Shown piece by piece: positions 15,629 to 24,201 of a stretch of DNA of 37,353 nucleotides. The notes beneath the pieces are model-generated. The model was not told the DNA's origin, made no database searches, and saw nothing but the letters and a program-made list of their open reading frames with translations. Origin of the DNA: Paenibacillus hemerocallicola (lineage in GTDB: Bacteria > Bacillota > Bacilli > Paenibacillales > NBRC-103111); contig NZ_VDCQ01000084.1 in assembly GCF_006265175.1 (NCBI RefSeq), positions 1 to 37,353 on the forward strand, written 5' to 3'. The number at the start of each line of letters is the position of its first letter. Positions within the stretch are counted from its first letter, which is position 1. Position numbers and translations under genes: made by a program.

Positions 15629-17590
15629 ATGAATAGGCTTTATTTTTTCCGGAAACGAATTTCTTACCGGCTAACGAACAACCGCACCAAAAAAATTGCC
15701 GTCATAACCGCGCTATTGGCTATTTTCCCTTTATTGCTAGCATTCGGCGTCGAAACGATCGAGCGCGGCACGTTCGGCGATGCCGCCGATTGGATCGCGG
15801 CCAACCCGTCGCTGTTTGCGATGAACGCATTGATTTATTGCTTTGCCCTGTTGCTTCTATACGGCTTGATCGGCTCTTTGTTCCCGGCCGTAGGCTGCAC
15901 AGCTCTGCTGCTGTTTCTTGCCGCCTTAATCAGTCATTACAAAACGAAAATGATCGGAGAGCCGTTCTTTCCGTGGGATATATTGTTGAAGAAGGAAGGC
16001 GCCAACATCATCCCGCTCGTGACGAACCAGACGGTACTTGTGCGCGTAAGCGTCGTAGCGGCGGTCGTCCTTTCGCTGTTCCTGCTGCGCCTGTTCCTTC
16101 CCCGCTTCCGTATGCCGGTCGTCAGCCGCATAGTAATGGTATTGTTGGCGGCGGCGGCTTTGCAAAACTTGGCGGAAAGAACTCCCGCGGCCCAACGGCT
16201 GTACGATCGCGCCGGGGTGAACGAGGTCGTATGGAATCAGAAGGATAACTACGGGTATAACGGATTCGGACTCGCTTTCACGCTGAACATCCAGAACTCG
16301 ATCATATCGAAGCCGCCCGGCTATGGCGAGGCGTCCATCGCGACGGTCGCACAGCAAATATCCGATCGCAGGAACGCCTCTACCGTCACCCCGAAGGAAG
16401 ATCAGCCGAACGTGATCTTTATTATGAACGAAGCTTTCTGGGACCCGACGCTGCTTCCCGACGTAACGTTTAGCGAAGACCCGATTCCTACCGTCCGCAG
16501 GCTCCAGGAGGAGTCGACCTCGGGATACTTGCTGTCGCCTCAATTCGGGGGCGGAACCAGCAACGTGGAGTTCGAGGTGCTGACGGGCAACTCGATGAGC
16601 TTTCTGCCCAGCGGCTCCATCCCGTACCAGCAATATATCCGGCAGCCGGTGCCGAGCCTCGCCAGCTACTTTCAAAATATCGGCTATAAAAGCATGGGCA
16701 TCCATTCGTACGACGGCTGGTTCTGGAACCGGGACAGCGTCTATAAGTGGCTCGGCTTCGAAAGCTTCAAAAGCAAAGAGAAATTCGACGATCCCGAGTA
16801 CAAAGGAACCTTCATCTCGGATAACGAAGTATCCCGCAGCATTATTAGCGCCGTCGAGGAATCGTCCCGGCCAATGTTTATTTACGCAGTCACGATGCAA
16901 AACCACGGATCGTACGATGATGGCCGTTATGAGGAAAATCCGATTCAAGTACAGGGCAATTTGACGGACGAAGCCAGAAACTTGCTGGAAACATACACGC
17001 ATGGCGTTCGTGACGCGGATCAAAGTCTGCAAATGCTGATCGATCATTTCGAGCAGTCCGGCGAGCCGACGGTGATCGTTTTTTACGGCGATCATTTGCC
17101 GATGCTCGGTCTGGACTATGAAGTGTATAAGCAAGGCGGCTTTATCGGAACCCAGGCCTGGTCCCTCGAGGAGCAGAAGAAGATGCACAGCGTACCGTTC
17201 GTCATGTGGTCCAACTTCGAGCTTCCGCAGGATGAAGTGCCTACGATGAGCAACTCGTTCCTTGGCGCATACGTGTTGGATAAGCTCGAGATGGAGCTGC
17301 CCGCCAACTTCGAATTCAATCTGGACTTGTTCAAGCAATACCCCGGGCTGCTGACCGGCCTGATCGTCGATGCGGATCAAAACTTATACAATACCGTGCC
17401 GGATTCGGCCAAGTCGGTCATCGACCCATACAGAGAGCTGCAGTACGACATTTTGTTCGGAGTCCGCTATTTGGCTCAATACCTCGATGCCGATTATTTG
17501 TCGGGGTCCGCGCTGGCGGATTACAATATGGAATTCGACGCCCCTACAGCCGTAGCGGCGCCTGCCGAAGAAGAAGAGGAGTCCATCTGA
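15629..17590 (+). CDS. LTA synthase family phosphoglycerol transferase (sulfatase fold)
   Basis: A 653-aa protein with about five N-terminal membrane segments (up to residue about 175), then an extracellular alkaline-phosphatase/sulfatase domain. FIMNEAFWDP supplies the first metal ligand, GGGTSNVEFE holds the probable nucleophile Thr310, and FYGDHLPML holds Asp488 and His489. It matches LtaS-like enzymes that polymerise glycerol phosphate from phosphatidylglycerol. The N-terminal half is more divergent than in classic LtaS, so a primase or a different polymer is possible. The C-terminus is a charged EEEEES tail. AAAGGAG lies 13 bases before ATG, rather far. It is a single-gene unit. Confidence 0.88.
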   Translation: MNRLYFFRKRISYRLTNNRTKKIAVITALLAIFPLLLAFGVETIERGTFGDAADWIAANPSLFAMNALIYCFALLLLYGLIGSLFPAVGCTALLLFLAALISHYKTKMIGEPFFPWDILLKKEGANIIPLVTNQTVLVRVSVVAAVVLSLFLLRLFLPRFRMPVVSRIVMVLLAAAALQNLAERTPAAQRLYDRAGVNEVVWNQKDNYGYNGFGLAFTLNIQNSIISKPPGYGEASIATVAQQISDRRNASTVTPKEDQPNVIFIMNEAFWDPTLLPDVTFSEDPIPTVRRLQEESTSGYLLSPQFGGGTSNVEFEVLTGNSMSFLPSGSIPYQQYIRQPVPSLASYFQNIGYKSMGIHSYDGWFWNRDSVYKWLGFESFKSKEKFDDPEYKGTFISDNEVSRSIISAVEESSRPMFIYAVTMQNHGSYDDGRYEENPIQVQGNLTDEARNLLETYTHGVRDADQSLQMLIDHFEQSGEPTVIVFYGDHLPMLGLDYEVYKQGGFIGTQAWSLEEQKKMHSVPFVMWSNFELPQDEVPTMSNSFLGAYVLDKLEMELPANFEFNLDLFKQYPGLLTGLIVDADQNLYNTVPDSAKSVIDPYRELQYDILFGVRYLAQYLDADYLSGSALADYNMEFDAPTAVAAPAEEEEESI

Positions 17591-17606
17591 TCGAAATGCC
17601 CCGATT

Positions 17607-17637
17607 ACAATGCCGGCCCTTCTCGGGTCGGCATTGT
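17607..17637 (+). terminator. Probable terminator of the LTA-synthase-like gene
   Basis: ACAATGCCGRCCC-type arms pair with GGGTCGGCATTGT; the following T-run is short. Confidence 0.6.
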
Positions 17638-17718
17638 TCATTATAGCAGGAATACCCCGTTGTGTTTCGGGTCCGGAACATACTATAATAAGACGATATT
17701 ACATGAAAAAGGTGCAAA

Positions 17719-19275
17719 ATGAGCATACTAACCGTAAAAAACTTAAGCCACGGCTTTGGCGACCGCGCCATATTCAACGACGTCTCGTTTCGGCTGCTTA
17801 AAGGCGAGCATATCGGCCTGATCGGCGCGAACGGCGAAGGCAAATCGACCTTCATGAACATTATTACCGGCAAGCTCCAACCGGATCAAGGCAAGGTCGA
17901 ATGGGCCAAAAGGGTCCGCGTCGGTTATTTGGACCAGCATTCGGCGCTGCAAAAAGGGATGACGATCCGCGACGTATTGAAAACCGCATTCGCCTATTTG
18001 TTCGAATTGGAAGCGGAAATGAACGGCATGTACGAGAAGATGGGCGAAGCTACGCCCGAGCAGCTGGAGAAAATGCTCGAGGATGTCGGCACGATTCAAG
18101 ATACGCTGACCAATCACGATTTCTATATGATCGATGCCAAGGTCGAGGAAATCGCCCGCGGACTGGGGCTGGAAGATATAGGTCTCGACCGGGACGTTCA
18201 CGATCTGAGCGGAGGTCAGCGGACAAAGGTGCTGCTGGCGAAGCTGCTGCTGGAGAAACCGGACATCCTGCTGCTGGACGAGCCTACCAACTATTTGGAC
18301 GAGCAGCATATCGAATGGCTGAAGCGGTATTTGAACGAATACGAGAACGCCTTTATACTCATTTCCCACGATATTCCGTTCCTGAACAGCGTCATCAACC
18401 TGATCTACCATATGGAGAATCAGGAGCTGAACCGGTATGTCGGCGATTACAGCGTCTTCGAGCAGCAGCACGAGGCCAAGAAGATGCAGCTGGAGTCCGC
18501 CTTTAAAAAGCAGCAGCAGGAAATCGCCGACCTGAAAGACTTCGTCGCCCGCAACAAAGCCCGGGTATCCACCCGCAACATGGCGATGTCGCGCCAGAAG
18601 AAGCTGGACAAGATGGACGTCATCGAGCTGGCCAAAGAAAAGCCGAAGCCGGAATTCCGCTTCAAAGATGCGAGAGCGTCCGGAAAGCTTGTCGTCGAAA
18701 CGAAGCAATTGGTCATCGGCTACGACGAACCGCTGTCTCGCCCGCTCGATCTGAGGGTGGAGCGCGGGCAGAAGATCGCGCTCGTCGGAGCGAACGGCAT
18801 CGGCAAAACGACGTTGCTGCGCAGCATTCTTGGCGAGATCAAGCAGTTGGACGGTACCGTAGAGCGTGGCGAGCATTTGTACATCGGCTACTTCGAGCAG
18901 GAAATGAAAGGCTCGAGCGGCAATACGTGCATCGACGAAGTGTGGAACGAGTTCCCCTCGATGTCGCAATTCGAGGTCCGTGGCGCTCTAGCCAAATGCG
19001 GACTGACGACCAAACATATCGAGAGCCGCATCGAAGTATTGAGCGGCGGCGAGAAGGCCAAGGTGAGATTGTGCAAGCTGATCAACAAAGAAACGAACCT
19101 GCTCGTATTGGACGAGCCGACGAACCACCTGGATGTAGAAGCCAAGGATGAATTGAAGCGCGCCCTGCAGGCGTTCAAAGGAACGATATTGCTTATTTCC
19201 CACGAACCTGAATTTTACCGGGAAGTGGCTACCGAAGTATGGAATTGCGAATCTTGGACGACCAAGCTGCTGTAA
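17719..19275 (+). CDS. yfmM: ABC-F family ATPase YfmM
   Basis: A 518-aa duplicated ATPase that resembles B. subtilis YfmM nearly along its whole length, starting MSILTVKNLSHGFGDRAIF. Walker A motifs are GANGEGKST and GANGIGKTT, signatures LSGGQRTKVLLAKLL and LSGGEKAKVRLCKLI, and Walker B ends LLDEPTNYLD and VLDEPTNHLD. The linker KDFVARNKARVSTRNMAMSRQKK is the typical P-site interaction arm. The family acts on ribosomes as a translation factor. AAAAGG lies just before ATG, so the site is modest. This is the second ABC-F gene in the window, of another subfamily. Confidence 0.95.
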   Translation: MSILTVKNLSHGFGDRAIFNDVSFRLLKGEHIGLIGANGEGKSTFMNIITGKLQPDQGKVEWAKRVRVGYLDQHSALQKGMTIRDVLKTAFAYLFELEAEMNGMYEKMGEATPEQLEKMLEDVGTIQDTLTNHDFYMIDAKVEEIARGLGLEDIGLDRDVHDLSGGQRTKVLLAKLLLEKPDILLLDEPTNYLDEQHIEWLKRYLNEYENAFILISHDIPFLNSVINLIYHMENQELNRYVGDYSVFEQQHEAKKMQLESAFKKQQQEIADLKDFVARNKARVSTRNMAMSRQKKLDKMDVIELAKEKPKPEFRFKDARASGKLVVETKQLVIGYDEPLSRPLDLRVERGQKIALVGANGIGKTTLLRSILGEIKQLDGTVERGEHLYIGYFEQEMKGSSGNTCIDEVWNEFPSMSQFEVRGALAKCGLTTKHIESRIEVLSGGEKAKVRLCKLINKETNLLVLDEPTNHLDVEAKDELKRALQAFKGTILLISHEPEFYREVATEVWNCESWTTKLL

Positions 19276-19291
19276 AGCCATATGTAAATCG

Positions 19292-19325
19292 AAAGCCCCG
19301 CATCTCGACGGATACGGGGCTTTTT
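19292..19325 (+). terminator. Terminator between yfmM and the convergent sigma factor gene
   Basis: AAAGCCCCG...CGGGGCTTTTT: a 7- to 8-bp GC stem with a T-run on the plus strand and a shorter one on the minus strand, so it may serve both genes. Confidence 0.85.
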
Positions 19326-19342
19326 CTATAGGTTCGTTCCTG

Positions 19343-19981
19343 CTACGCTTTCACCATACCGCCGTCCATGTTGATCTGGAACAGCATGCTGAACAAGATC
19401 ATCATGATGCTGACCGTCAAGGTCATCCCCCATTTTTTGCGGAGCTGCTCCCTGCCCCTGTACAGCCTCGTTTTTACCGTCGTGACGGGAAGCCCGAGCG
19501 TCTCGCTGATTTCTTCGAGAGTAAGCTCGTTCAAATAATACAACATCACGATCGTCTTGTATTTGTCCGACAGCTTGTCGATCACTTTGCGCAGCTGATC
19601 CTGAAACTCGTTCAGCAGCACCCGGTTCTCGGGGCCGATTTCGTCGCTGGTCAGCTTGTCGTAAAAGGTCCGTTCTTTCTCGTCGCCCAGACCGGAATCG
19701 AGCGACCGGACGTCCTTCTTTTTGCGCAGCAGGTCGATGCACAGATTTTTGCCGATCCGGTATATCCAGGTCGAGAACTTCTGCGTGTCGTCATACTGGT
19801 TCAAATTCAAATAAACCCGCATGAACGTCTCCTGTACGATATCCTCGGAATCGTGCTGATTGTTCAGCATCCGGTACGCGAGACGGTGAAGCTTATCCCG
19901 ATACAAATGAATCAGTTCCATAAAAGCAGCGGAATCGCCGGTGCGAGACAGCTGAACGAGCGTACCCTCCGTAGCATTCAT
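19343..19981 (-). CDS. ECF sigma factor, SigW-like, with a C-terminal hydrophobic tail
   Basis: A 212-aa protein. Region 2 (about 20-90) has YRMLNNQHDSEDIVQETFMRVY and KFSTWIYRIGKNLCIDLLRKKK; region 4 (about 130-183) has LSDKYKTIVMLYYLNELTLEEI and GLPVTTVKTRLYRGREQLRKK. This is the SigW/RpoE group of envelope-stress sigma factors. Beyond the usual end it carries TLTVSIMMILFSMLFQI, a plausible membrane segment, and a short polar tail. No anti-sigma gene follows: a terminator and the convergent yfmM come next. GGGGAGG six bases before ATG 19981 decides the start over the listed upstream in-frame options. Confidence 0.88.
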   Translation of the reverse strand: MNATEGTLVQLSRTGDSAAFMELIHLYRDKLHRLAYRMLNNQHDSEDIVQETFMRVYLNLNQYDDTQKFSTWIYRIGKNLCIDLLRKKKDVRSLDSGLGDEKERTFYDKLTSDEIGPENRVLLNEFQDQLRKVIDKLSDKYKTIVMLYYLNELTLEEISETLGLPVTTVKTRLYRGREQLRKKWGMTLTVSIMMILFSMLFQINMDGGMVKA

Positions 19982-20170
19982 GACGCTTCCTCCCCAAATC
20001 GAAAGCTTCCCTATGCATCCAGTATAACACAATCTGCGGGAATTTCTTAATTTCGAAAGTTTTTCTCCGTTCGGATCGGATTTTCATGAAACTATGGAAT
20101 GAAACACTGCTATCAAGCGAATTTCGTCCCATTGCGTTGATATTCAACTCAAAATTCGGTTCAAAAAAAA

Positions 20171-20884
20171 TTACAAATCCATCGTTAGCTGCTCGCAGGC
20201 CGGAGCGCTTCTTCCGTCCGCGCGACTGACTCGACCGTCAGATTCGATCTGCAGCAGCCGCAGCTGCTTTAACCGAACGGACAAGGCGGAGATCGATACC
20301 TTCAAGCAATCGGCCAGTCCGTATATGTGAGGGAGCTGAATCGCTCCCAGCATATTCAATTGCTTGACCGCCCGCACCATCATCGGACGGGGCATGAGCA
20401 AGCATCCGGCGAACAGGTCCGCCTGAATTTCTTCCGCCGGCTTATGAGACGTGCTCCGGCAATAGTATGTATCCGCGTCGCTGCTATTCTCGGGGGCCGA
20501 ATCGCTCCGCATGTAACCTGGGCCATATTCGCTGCCGCTTCTTAAATAAGACTGGCCGGGGGCGTGCAGCACCCAATGACCGAGCTCGTGCGCCAAAGTA
20601 AAGTGATAGGTGCCGATTTTCTTGTCAAACAAATCGCGGTGCGTCTCGTTTAATATAATCTGCTTTCTGTCGGGAATAATCGCGGCCATGACCATACCCT
20701 CGGCATCCAACCGATCTATCGCTTCCCAGCAAATTTGCAAATCATAGTGAAACTCCACGATTTCCTCTATAGGGACGGAACGCACCTGCTTATCGTCGGG
20801 GTCGAACCCGTAATCGGACAAAATTTGCCCGGTAATCGACTCCATTCGTCCGATCGGGATGTAGCTGAAGCTGGAACGGCTCAT
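20171..20884 (-). CDS. ImmA/IrrE family metallo-endopeptidase
   Basis: A 237-aa protein with the zinc motif AHELGHW (His99, Glu100, His103) and a downstream EEIQADLFAGCLLMP block that supplies the third ligand. ImmA/IrrE peptidases cleave a partner XRE repressor, often after DNA damage or stress. The start ATG overlaps the stop of the upstream XRE gene by four bases (ATGA), a tight translational pair. The C-terminal 60 residues look like a winged-helix segment (LADCLKVSISALSVRLKQLRLL), usual for this family. No integrase or phage gene is nearby, so this is probably a chromosomal stress pair, not an element regulator. Confidence 0.9.
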   Translation of the reverse strand: MSRSSFSYIPIGRMESITGQILSDYGFDPDDKQVRSVPIEEIVEFHYDLQICWEAIDRLDAEGMVMAAIIPDRKQIILNETHRDLFDKKIGTYHFTLAHELGHWVLHAPGQSYLRSGSEYGPGYMRSDSAPENSSDADTYYCRSTSHKPAEEIQADLFAGCLLMPRPMMVRAVKQLNMLGAIQLPHIYGLADCLKVSISALSVRLKQLRLLQIESDGRVSRADGRSAPACEQLTMDL

Positions 20885-21228
20885 TCCGTCTCATCCTCTT
20901 CTTTCCCGTGCAAAATCTTCTTGATCTCCACCCATTGCGCCGGAGAAAGCTCCGATGCTTTCCTCAGAAAAATCGGCACATCGCTGTTTTCCGTAATCAG
21001 CTTCTGGAACGTAGTCGGTACTTTCTTCGCCGCCAATACGAGCTCTTCCGGCTCCACATGAAGCACTTCGGCCATCCGGATAATTTTATCCTCTGCGGGC
21101 GGGTCCATCGTACCGCTCTCGATTTTGCTAATGTAAGTAAAATCGATGCCGACAAGCGCGGCCAACTGCCTTTGGGTCACTTTGTTCTGTTTGCGCAAGT
21201 TGCGAAGCAGCTCGCCAAAACCGCTCAT
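20881..21228 (-). CDS. XRE family repressor, partner of the ImmA peptidase
   Basis: A 115-aa protein. The HTH is near residues 8-60 (LLRNLRKQNKVTQRQLAALVGIDFTYISKIE). A C-terminal extension (PAQWVEIKKILHGKEE) could be the cleavage and dimerisation part, as in DdrO or ImmR. AGGGAG ten bases before ATG supports the start. It is the first gene of a two-gene unit with the metallopeptidase and likely represses its own promoter. Confidence 0.88.
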   Translation of the reverse strand: MSGFGELLRNLRKQNKVTQRQLAALVGIDFTYISKIESGTMDPPAEDKIIRMAEVLHVEPEELVLAAKKVPTTFQKLITENSDVPIFLRKASELSPAQWVEIKKILHGKEEDETE

Positions 21229-21255
21229 GGCCTTATCTCCCTTCCTTTACGATCA

Positions 21256-21294
21256 GTATGCCCGGCGTTGAACTTATTGTCAACATCGGGCATG
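21256..21294 (+). other. Hairpin with plus-strand T-run between the GluRS-like gene and the XRE gene
   Basis: ATGCCCGGCGTTGAAC pairs with GTCAACATCGGGCAT around TTATT, followed on the plus strand by GCCGTTTTTT. The genes on both sides run on the minus strand, where no T-run follows, so as a terminator it faces the wrong way. It might still slow or process the gltX-like transcript. Confidence 0.5.
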
Positions 21295-21301
21295 CCGTTT
21301 T

Positions 21302-22960
21302 TTATGCCGAGACATACCGGCCTAGTCGGCTCCGCACCCTGCTATCGCCCATGACCTGCATCATTTCATACAAATCGGGAGTTTGCAGCCTGCCCGTCAG
21401 TACGGCCCTGACTACCGCCGCCACATCGCCCACATGCCCGGCGTAAGCGGACGGATTTTTCTTGTATTGTTTCATCTCCCGGGCAAAGCCGTGCGTTTCG
21501 GCAATGTTCTTGACTTTACCGAACCATGTGTCCTTGTCGTCCCCGAGATCGAGTACCCGGATAAAGTCGCGAACGATTTCTTTCGCTTTCGAATCGGTCA
21601 CTGCCGCAGGAAGAGGAAGGATTGGAGCTTCCATCTCGAACCACTCGTCATAATAAAAGGCGACCGCCTGCTTCACGTCCGACCATTTGGCTAAATCTTT
21701 CCGCGGCTTCTCCGGCGTTCTTCCTACGCCAAGTATGTTTACGGAGTAGGATTTGTCGCCATCCAGCCAACGGAATAATTCCGCATCGCAGGCTCTGGCC
21801 CACTCCGCTGCCGACGCATAGACTTCTTCGGCGCTAAATCGAGAGATTACGTCTTTGCTGACGTCGTTAAGCTTGTTCAAGTCGAACAACGCTCCGCTGA
21901 CGTTCATTTTGTCCGTGCCGATACGAAACTCCGTATACGGCTCCGACGGATTGCCCAACCGCCACTCCTCGTAATCGGAGTTGATCAAGGTCATGAAATA
22001 TTCTGTGACGGCCAAGCTCGGGTATCCTTGATTCCGGTAATAGTTTGCCGTTGCGTCCCGGTCCTTCCGCTTGCTGAACTTGCGCTTCGAAGCTCCGTCC
22101 ATCTTCATGAGCGGGGCCAGATGACCGTATTCGGGTGCCCGAAATCCGAGTATGCGAAACAATTGCAAATGGATCGGTACGGACGAAATCCATTCGTCTC
22201 CTCGAAACACATGCGTCGTCCCCATCAAATGATCATCGACCGCATGGGCGAAATGATAGGTCGGGACGCCATCCGATTTCAGCAAGACGATATCCTGGTC
22301 GTTCTCCGGCAGCTCGGTCTCTCCTTTGATCATATCGACGTATCGGATCCGGTTGTCGGCCGAACCCGGAGATTTTAGTCTGACGACGAACGGCTTTGCG
22401 TCGGTCAGCTGTTCCCGGACTTCATCGATCGTCATGTTTCTGTGAACGGCCCATTTGCCGTAGTAGCCGGTATTTTCTTTTGCCGCTTGCTGTCGATCCC
22501 TGATCTCGTTCAGCTGGTCTTCCGTGCAGAAGCAAGGATACGCCAAATCCTGCTCCAGCAAACGTTTGATCCACGCTTGATAAATCCCGACTCTGGAGCT
22601 CTGCCGGTATGGTCCGTATCTCCCGGTCTCCTCCCCTTCGGAGGTCGGCCCTTCATCGATGCGGATTCCGAACCGTTCCAACGATTCGATCATATCCTCG
22701 ACGCTTCCCTGCACCTCGCGTTTTTTGTCCGTATCCTCGATGCGCACATAGAACAGTCCGCCGCTCTGACGCGCCATTCTTTCGGAAATCATCGAGGCGT
22801 ACAGACCGCCAATGGTCAGAAAGCCGGTCGGGCTTGGGGCGAATCTCGTCACTTTCGCTCCCGGCTTCAAGGCTCTCGGCGGATATTGTTCGGCAATCGT
22901 TTCCGGGAGCAGCGCGACGTCGGGAAAAAGCAAATCGGCTAGCTCGGCCCACGTTGTCAT
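21302..22960 (-). CDS. gltX: Glutamate--tRNA ligase-like class I synthetase, long divergent form
   Basis: A 552-aa protein, longer than the usual 470-490 aa. The class I core is clear: TRFAPSPTGFLTIGGLYAS (signature 1), FYVRIEDTDKKREVQGSVEDMIESLERFGI, PYPCFC-like AYPCFCTEDQL, HVFRGDEWISSVPIHLQLF, and KRKFSKRKDRDA (the KMSKS counterpart). A C-terminal anticodon-binding helical region follows. In the HIGH position it reads TIGG (residues 49-52), so the first His is Thr, unlike the HIGG/HVGG normally seen. The gene has its own T-box leader with a GAA triplet at a plausible specifier place, supporting a glutamate-related job. Whether it is the only GluRS of the cell cannot be judged here. Confidence 0.88.
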   Translation of the reverse strand: MTTWAELADLLFPDVALLPETIAEQYPPRALKPGAKVTRFAPSPTGFLTIGGLYASMISERMARQSGGLFYVRIEDTDKKREVQGSVEDMIESLERFGIRIDEGPTSEGEETGRYGPYRQSSRVGIYQAWIKRLLEQDLAYPCFCTEDQLNEIRDRQQAAKENTGYYGKWAVHRNMTIDEVREQLTDAKPFVVRLKSPGSADNRIRYVDMIKGETELPENDQDIVLLKSDGVPTYHFAHAVDDHLMGTTHVFRGDEWISSVPIHLQLFRILGFRAPEYGHLAPLMKMDGASKRKFSKRKDRDATANYYRNQGYPSLAVTEYFMTLINSDYEEWRLGNPSEPYTEFRIGTDKMNVSGALFDLNKLNDVSKDVISRFSAEEVYASAAEWARACDAELFRWLDGDKSYSVNILGVGRTPEKPRKDLAKWSDVKQAVAFYYDEWFEMEAPILPLPAAVTDSKAKEIVRDFIRVLDLGDDKDTWFGKVKNIAETHGFAREMKQYKKNPSAYAGHVGDVAAVVRAVLTGRLQTPDLYEMMQVMGDSRVRSRLGRYVSA

Positions 22961-22995
22961 GCTTCTTCATCCTTTCCATACCGGATATGGGTATG

Positions 22996-23290
22996 CAAAA
23001 AAGCCTTTCATCCCGTCAAGGACGAAAGGCTGTGCTTCCGCGGTACCACCTGAATTGGTCATAACGACCCTCTTATGCAGCGATTCATGCAGCATGCTCA
23101 TGCTCATGCTCAAGCCCATGATCGCACCCTTCTGTAACGGGAAGTCCCGCCGAACGTACTCCCAACTTTTCCGTCCGATACTCGTAGGCTTCTTTCATCA
23201 ATGCCGACTATCCGCTCCCACCCCCGCGGACTCTCTGCGAGTCGGTTCGTTGACTACTGTTCCTCTTCATTGCATTTCGCTATCTGTAAA
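22996..23290 (-). ncRNA. T-box leader of the GluRS-like gene
   Basis: On the minus strand the leader contains GAAGAGGAACAGTAG and AGAGAG (stem I landmarks), a GGGTGGGAGCGG segment, and the T-box antiterminator core AGGTGGTACCGCGG (23051-23038). A terminator follows: AGCCTTTCGTCC, loop, GGGATGAAAGGCT and TTTTTT (23032-22997). GAA at 23192-23190, followed by a purine after the ATTGATGAAA strand of stem I, is the best specifier candidate and would read tRNA-Glu. Uncharged tRNA should then allow read-through into the ligase gene about 35 nt on. Confidence 0.93.
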
Positions 23291-23401
23291 TTAGATAACA
23301 AATTATCATGTTTTGTCGTAAGAGTCAAGAACAGAGTATCACCGACCAAATCGCGACGTTACTGTTCGACGAATCCGAGATGCTGACCGAGTTCGGAGCT
23401 T

Positions 23402-23619
23402 GGCGGAACAAATAGTTCCTCTATTTTTCAATACCAAGCCGAAATGAAGCGAAACGGAAGGATTAGTTCCTTTATCCGCTAGAAAAGGGTATTTTTCCGG
23501 GGCAATTCTTGAAATAGCGGAACTTAAAGTTCCGTACACCCCCATATTCGACCTCTCGGCAAACGATAGCGGAAATAATCGTTCCGTGACCGAAATATAG
23601 CGGAAGCTAGTCTTCCGTT
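23402..23619. repeat. Array D of the 51-62-51 dyad element, with a fifth unit
   Basis: Units of about 23 nt start at 23402, 23453, 23514, 23566 and 23597 (spacing 51, 61, 52, 31). Arms are mostly GCGGAA(C)/(G)TTCCGT; the fifth reads ATAGCGGAAG...CTTCCGTTA with a 5-nt loop. The middle spacer contains TTCCGGGGCAATTCTTG, resembling the TCGGGG motif of arrays B and C. It lies between the T-box leader and the small HTH gene. Confidence 0.78.
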
Positions 23620-23673
23620 AATCCATCGACAGTCCAGGCTCGGCAACATACATGCTTTCCTCCCTTTTTCGGC

Positions 23674-23877
23674 TCAATCTCTCTGCTGTTCGTAGACGAT
23701 ATTGCGAATGCGCTCCTCGCTTAAATGGTACAGCTCCGCCAGCTCGGCGAGCGGGATCCCGCCTGTGTGCAGCTCGAATATTTTCTCGTTCCGCGGCTTC
23801 ATCTCCCTCGTCTGCCCGTGGAAGCCCCCCCCTACCCTCTCTTCCCGAAGCTCCCTTATGTTTATCCCGTCTTCCAT
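23674..23877 (-). CDS. 67-aa helix-turn-helix protein
   Basis: The C-terminal 40 residues (RNEKIFELHTGGIPLAELAELYHLSEERIRNIVYEQ) look like a sigma-region-4/LuxR-like HTH. The N-terminus is short and charged. AGGAGGG six bases before ATG 23877 is a near-perfect site. I recognise no named family; similar tiny HTH proteins occur in Paenibacillus. It may bind DNA or, as an isolated sigma-4-like module, contact RNA polymerase; both are inference. It stands alone between array D and the solute-binding protein gene. Confidence 0.7.
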   Translation of the reverse strand: MEDGINIRELREERVGGGFHGQTREMKPRNEKIFELHTGGIPLAELAELYHLSEERIRNIVYEQQRD

Positions 23878-24017
23878 CGTATTCCCTCCTTGTATCGTCG
23901 GTAGCTTCAGTATGCATGAAAAGCAACATTTGGAAAATACCGAGAATTTGTTGCATCGTTTTAATGGAAATCCGTTCTTGCATCATAAATTTCGCAACTA
24001 ATGTACTCGTAATCCAA

Positions 24018-24047
24018 TTGACAGCGATTGCAAAGTGGATGTAGAAT
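24018..24047 (+). promoter_or_regulatory. Promoter of the solute-binding lipoprotein gene
   Basis: TTGACA (24018-24023), an 18-bp gap and TAGAAT (24042-24047). The leader to ATG 24202 is about 150 nt. The remainder of 23878-24201 shows no gene. Confidence 0.65.
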
Positions 24048-24201
24048 AAAATTGGAATTACATTTACATCAGATTGGAAACTAAACGATTGGAGGCGCTT
24101 CGATAAAGCTTTGCTTAACAGGCATTCATGTACTTTGCTCGGGGGGTCAGCATTCAAAAGTTCCCTGCACATCATTCTCAACTACACGGGAGGTTTCTAC
24201 T

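Noticed and set aside
15926-17380. 484-aa minus-strand frame
   Set aside because: Antisense to the LTA-synthase-like gene; rich in Arg, His and Asp as expected from a shadow frame of GC-rich coding sequence.
20171-21228. Prophage or ICE remnant suggested by the XRE/ImmA pair
   Set aside because: No integrase, structural, relaxase or att-like sequence is seen nearby; the neighbours are housekeeping genes.
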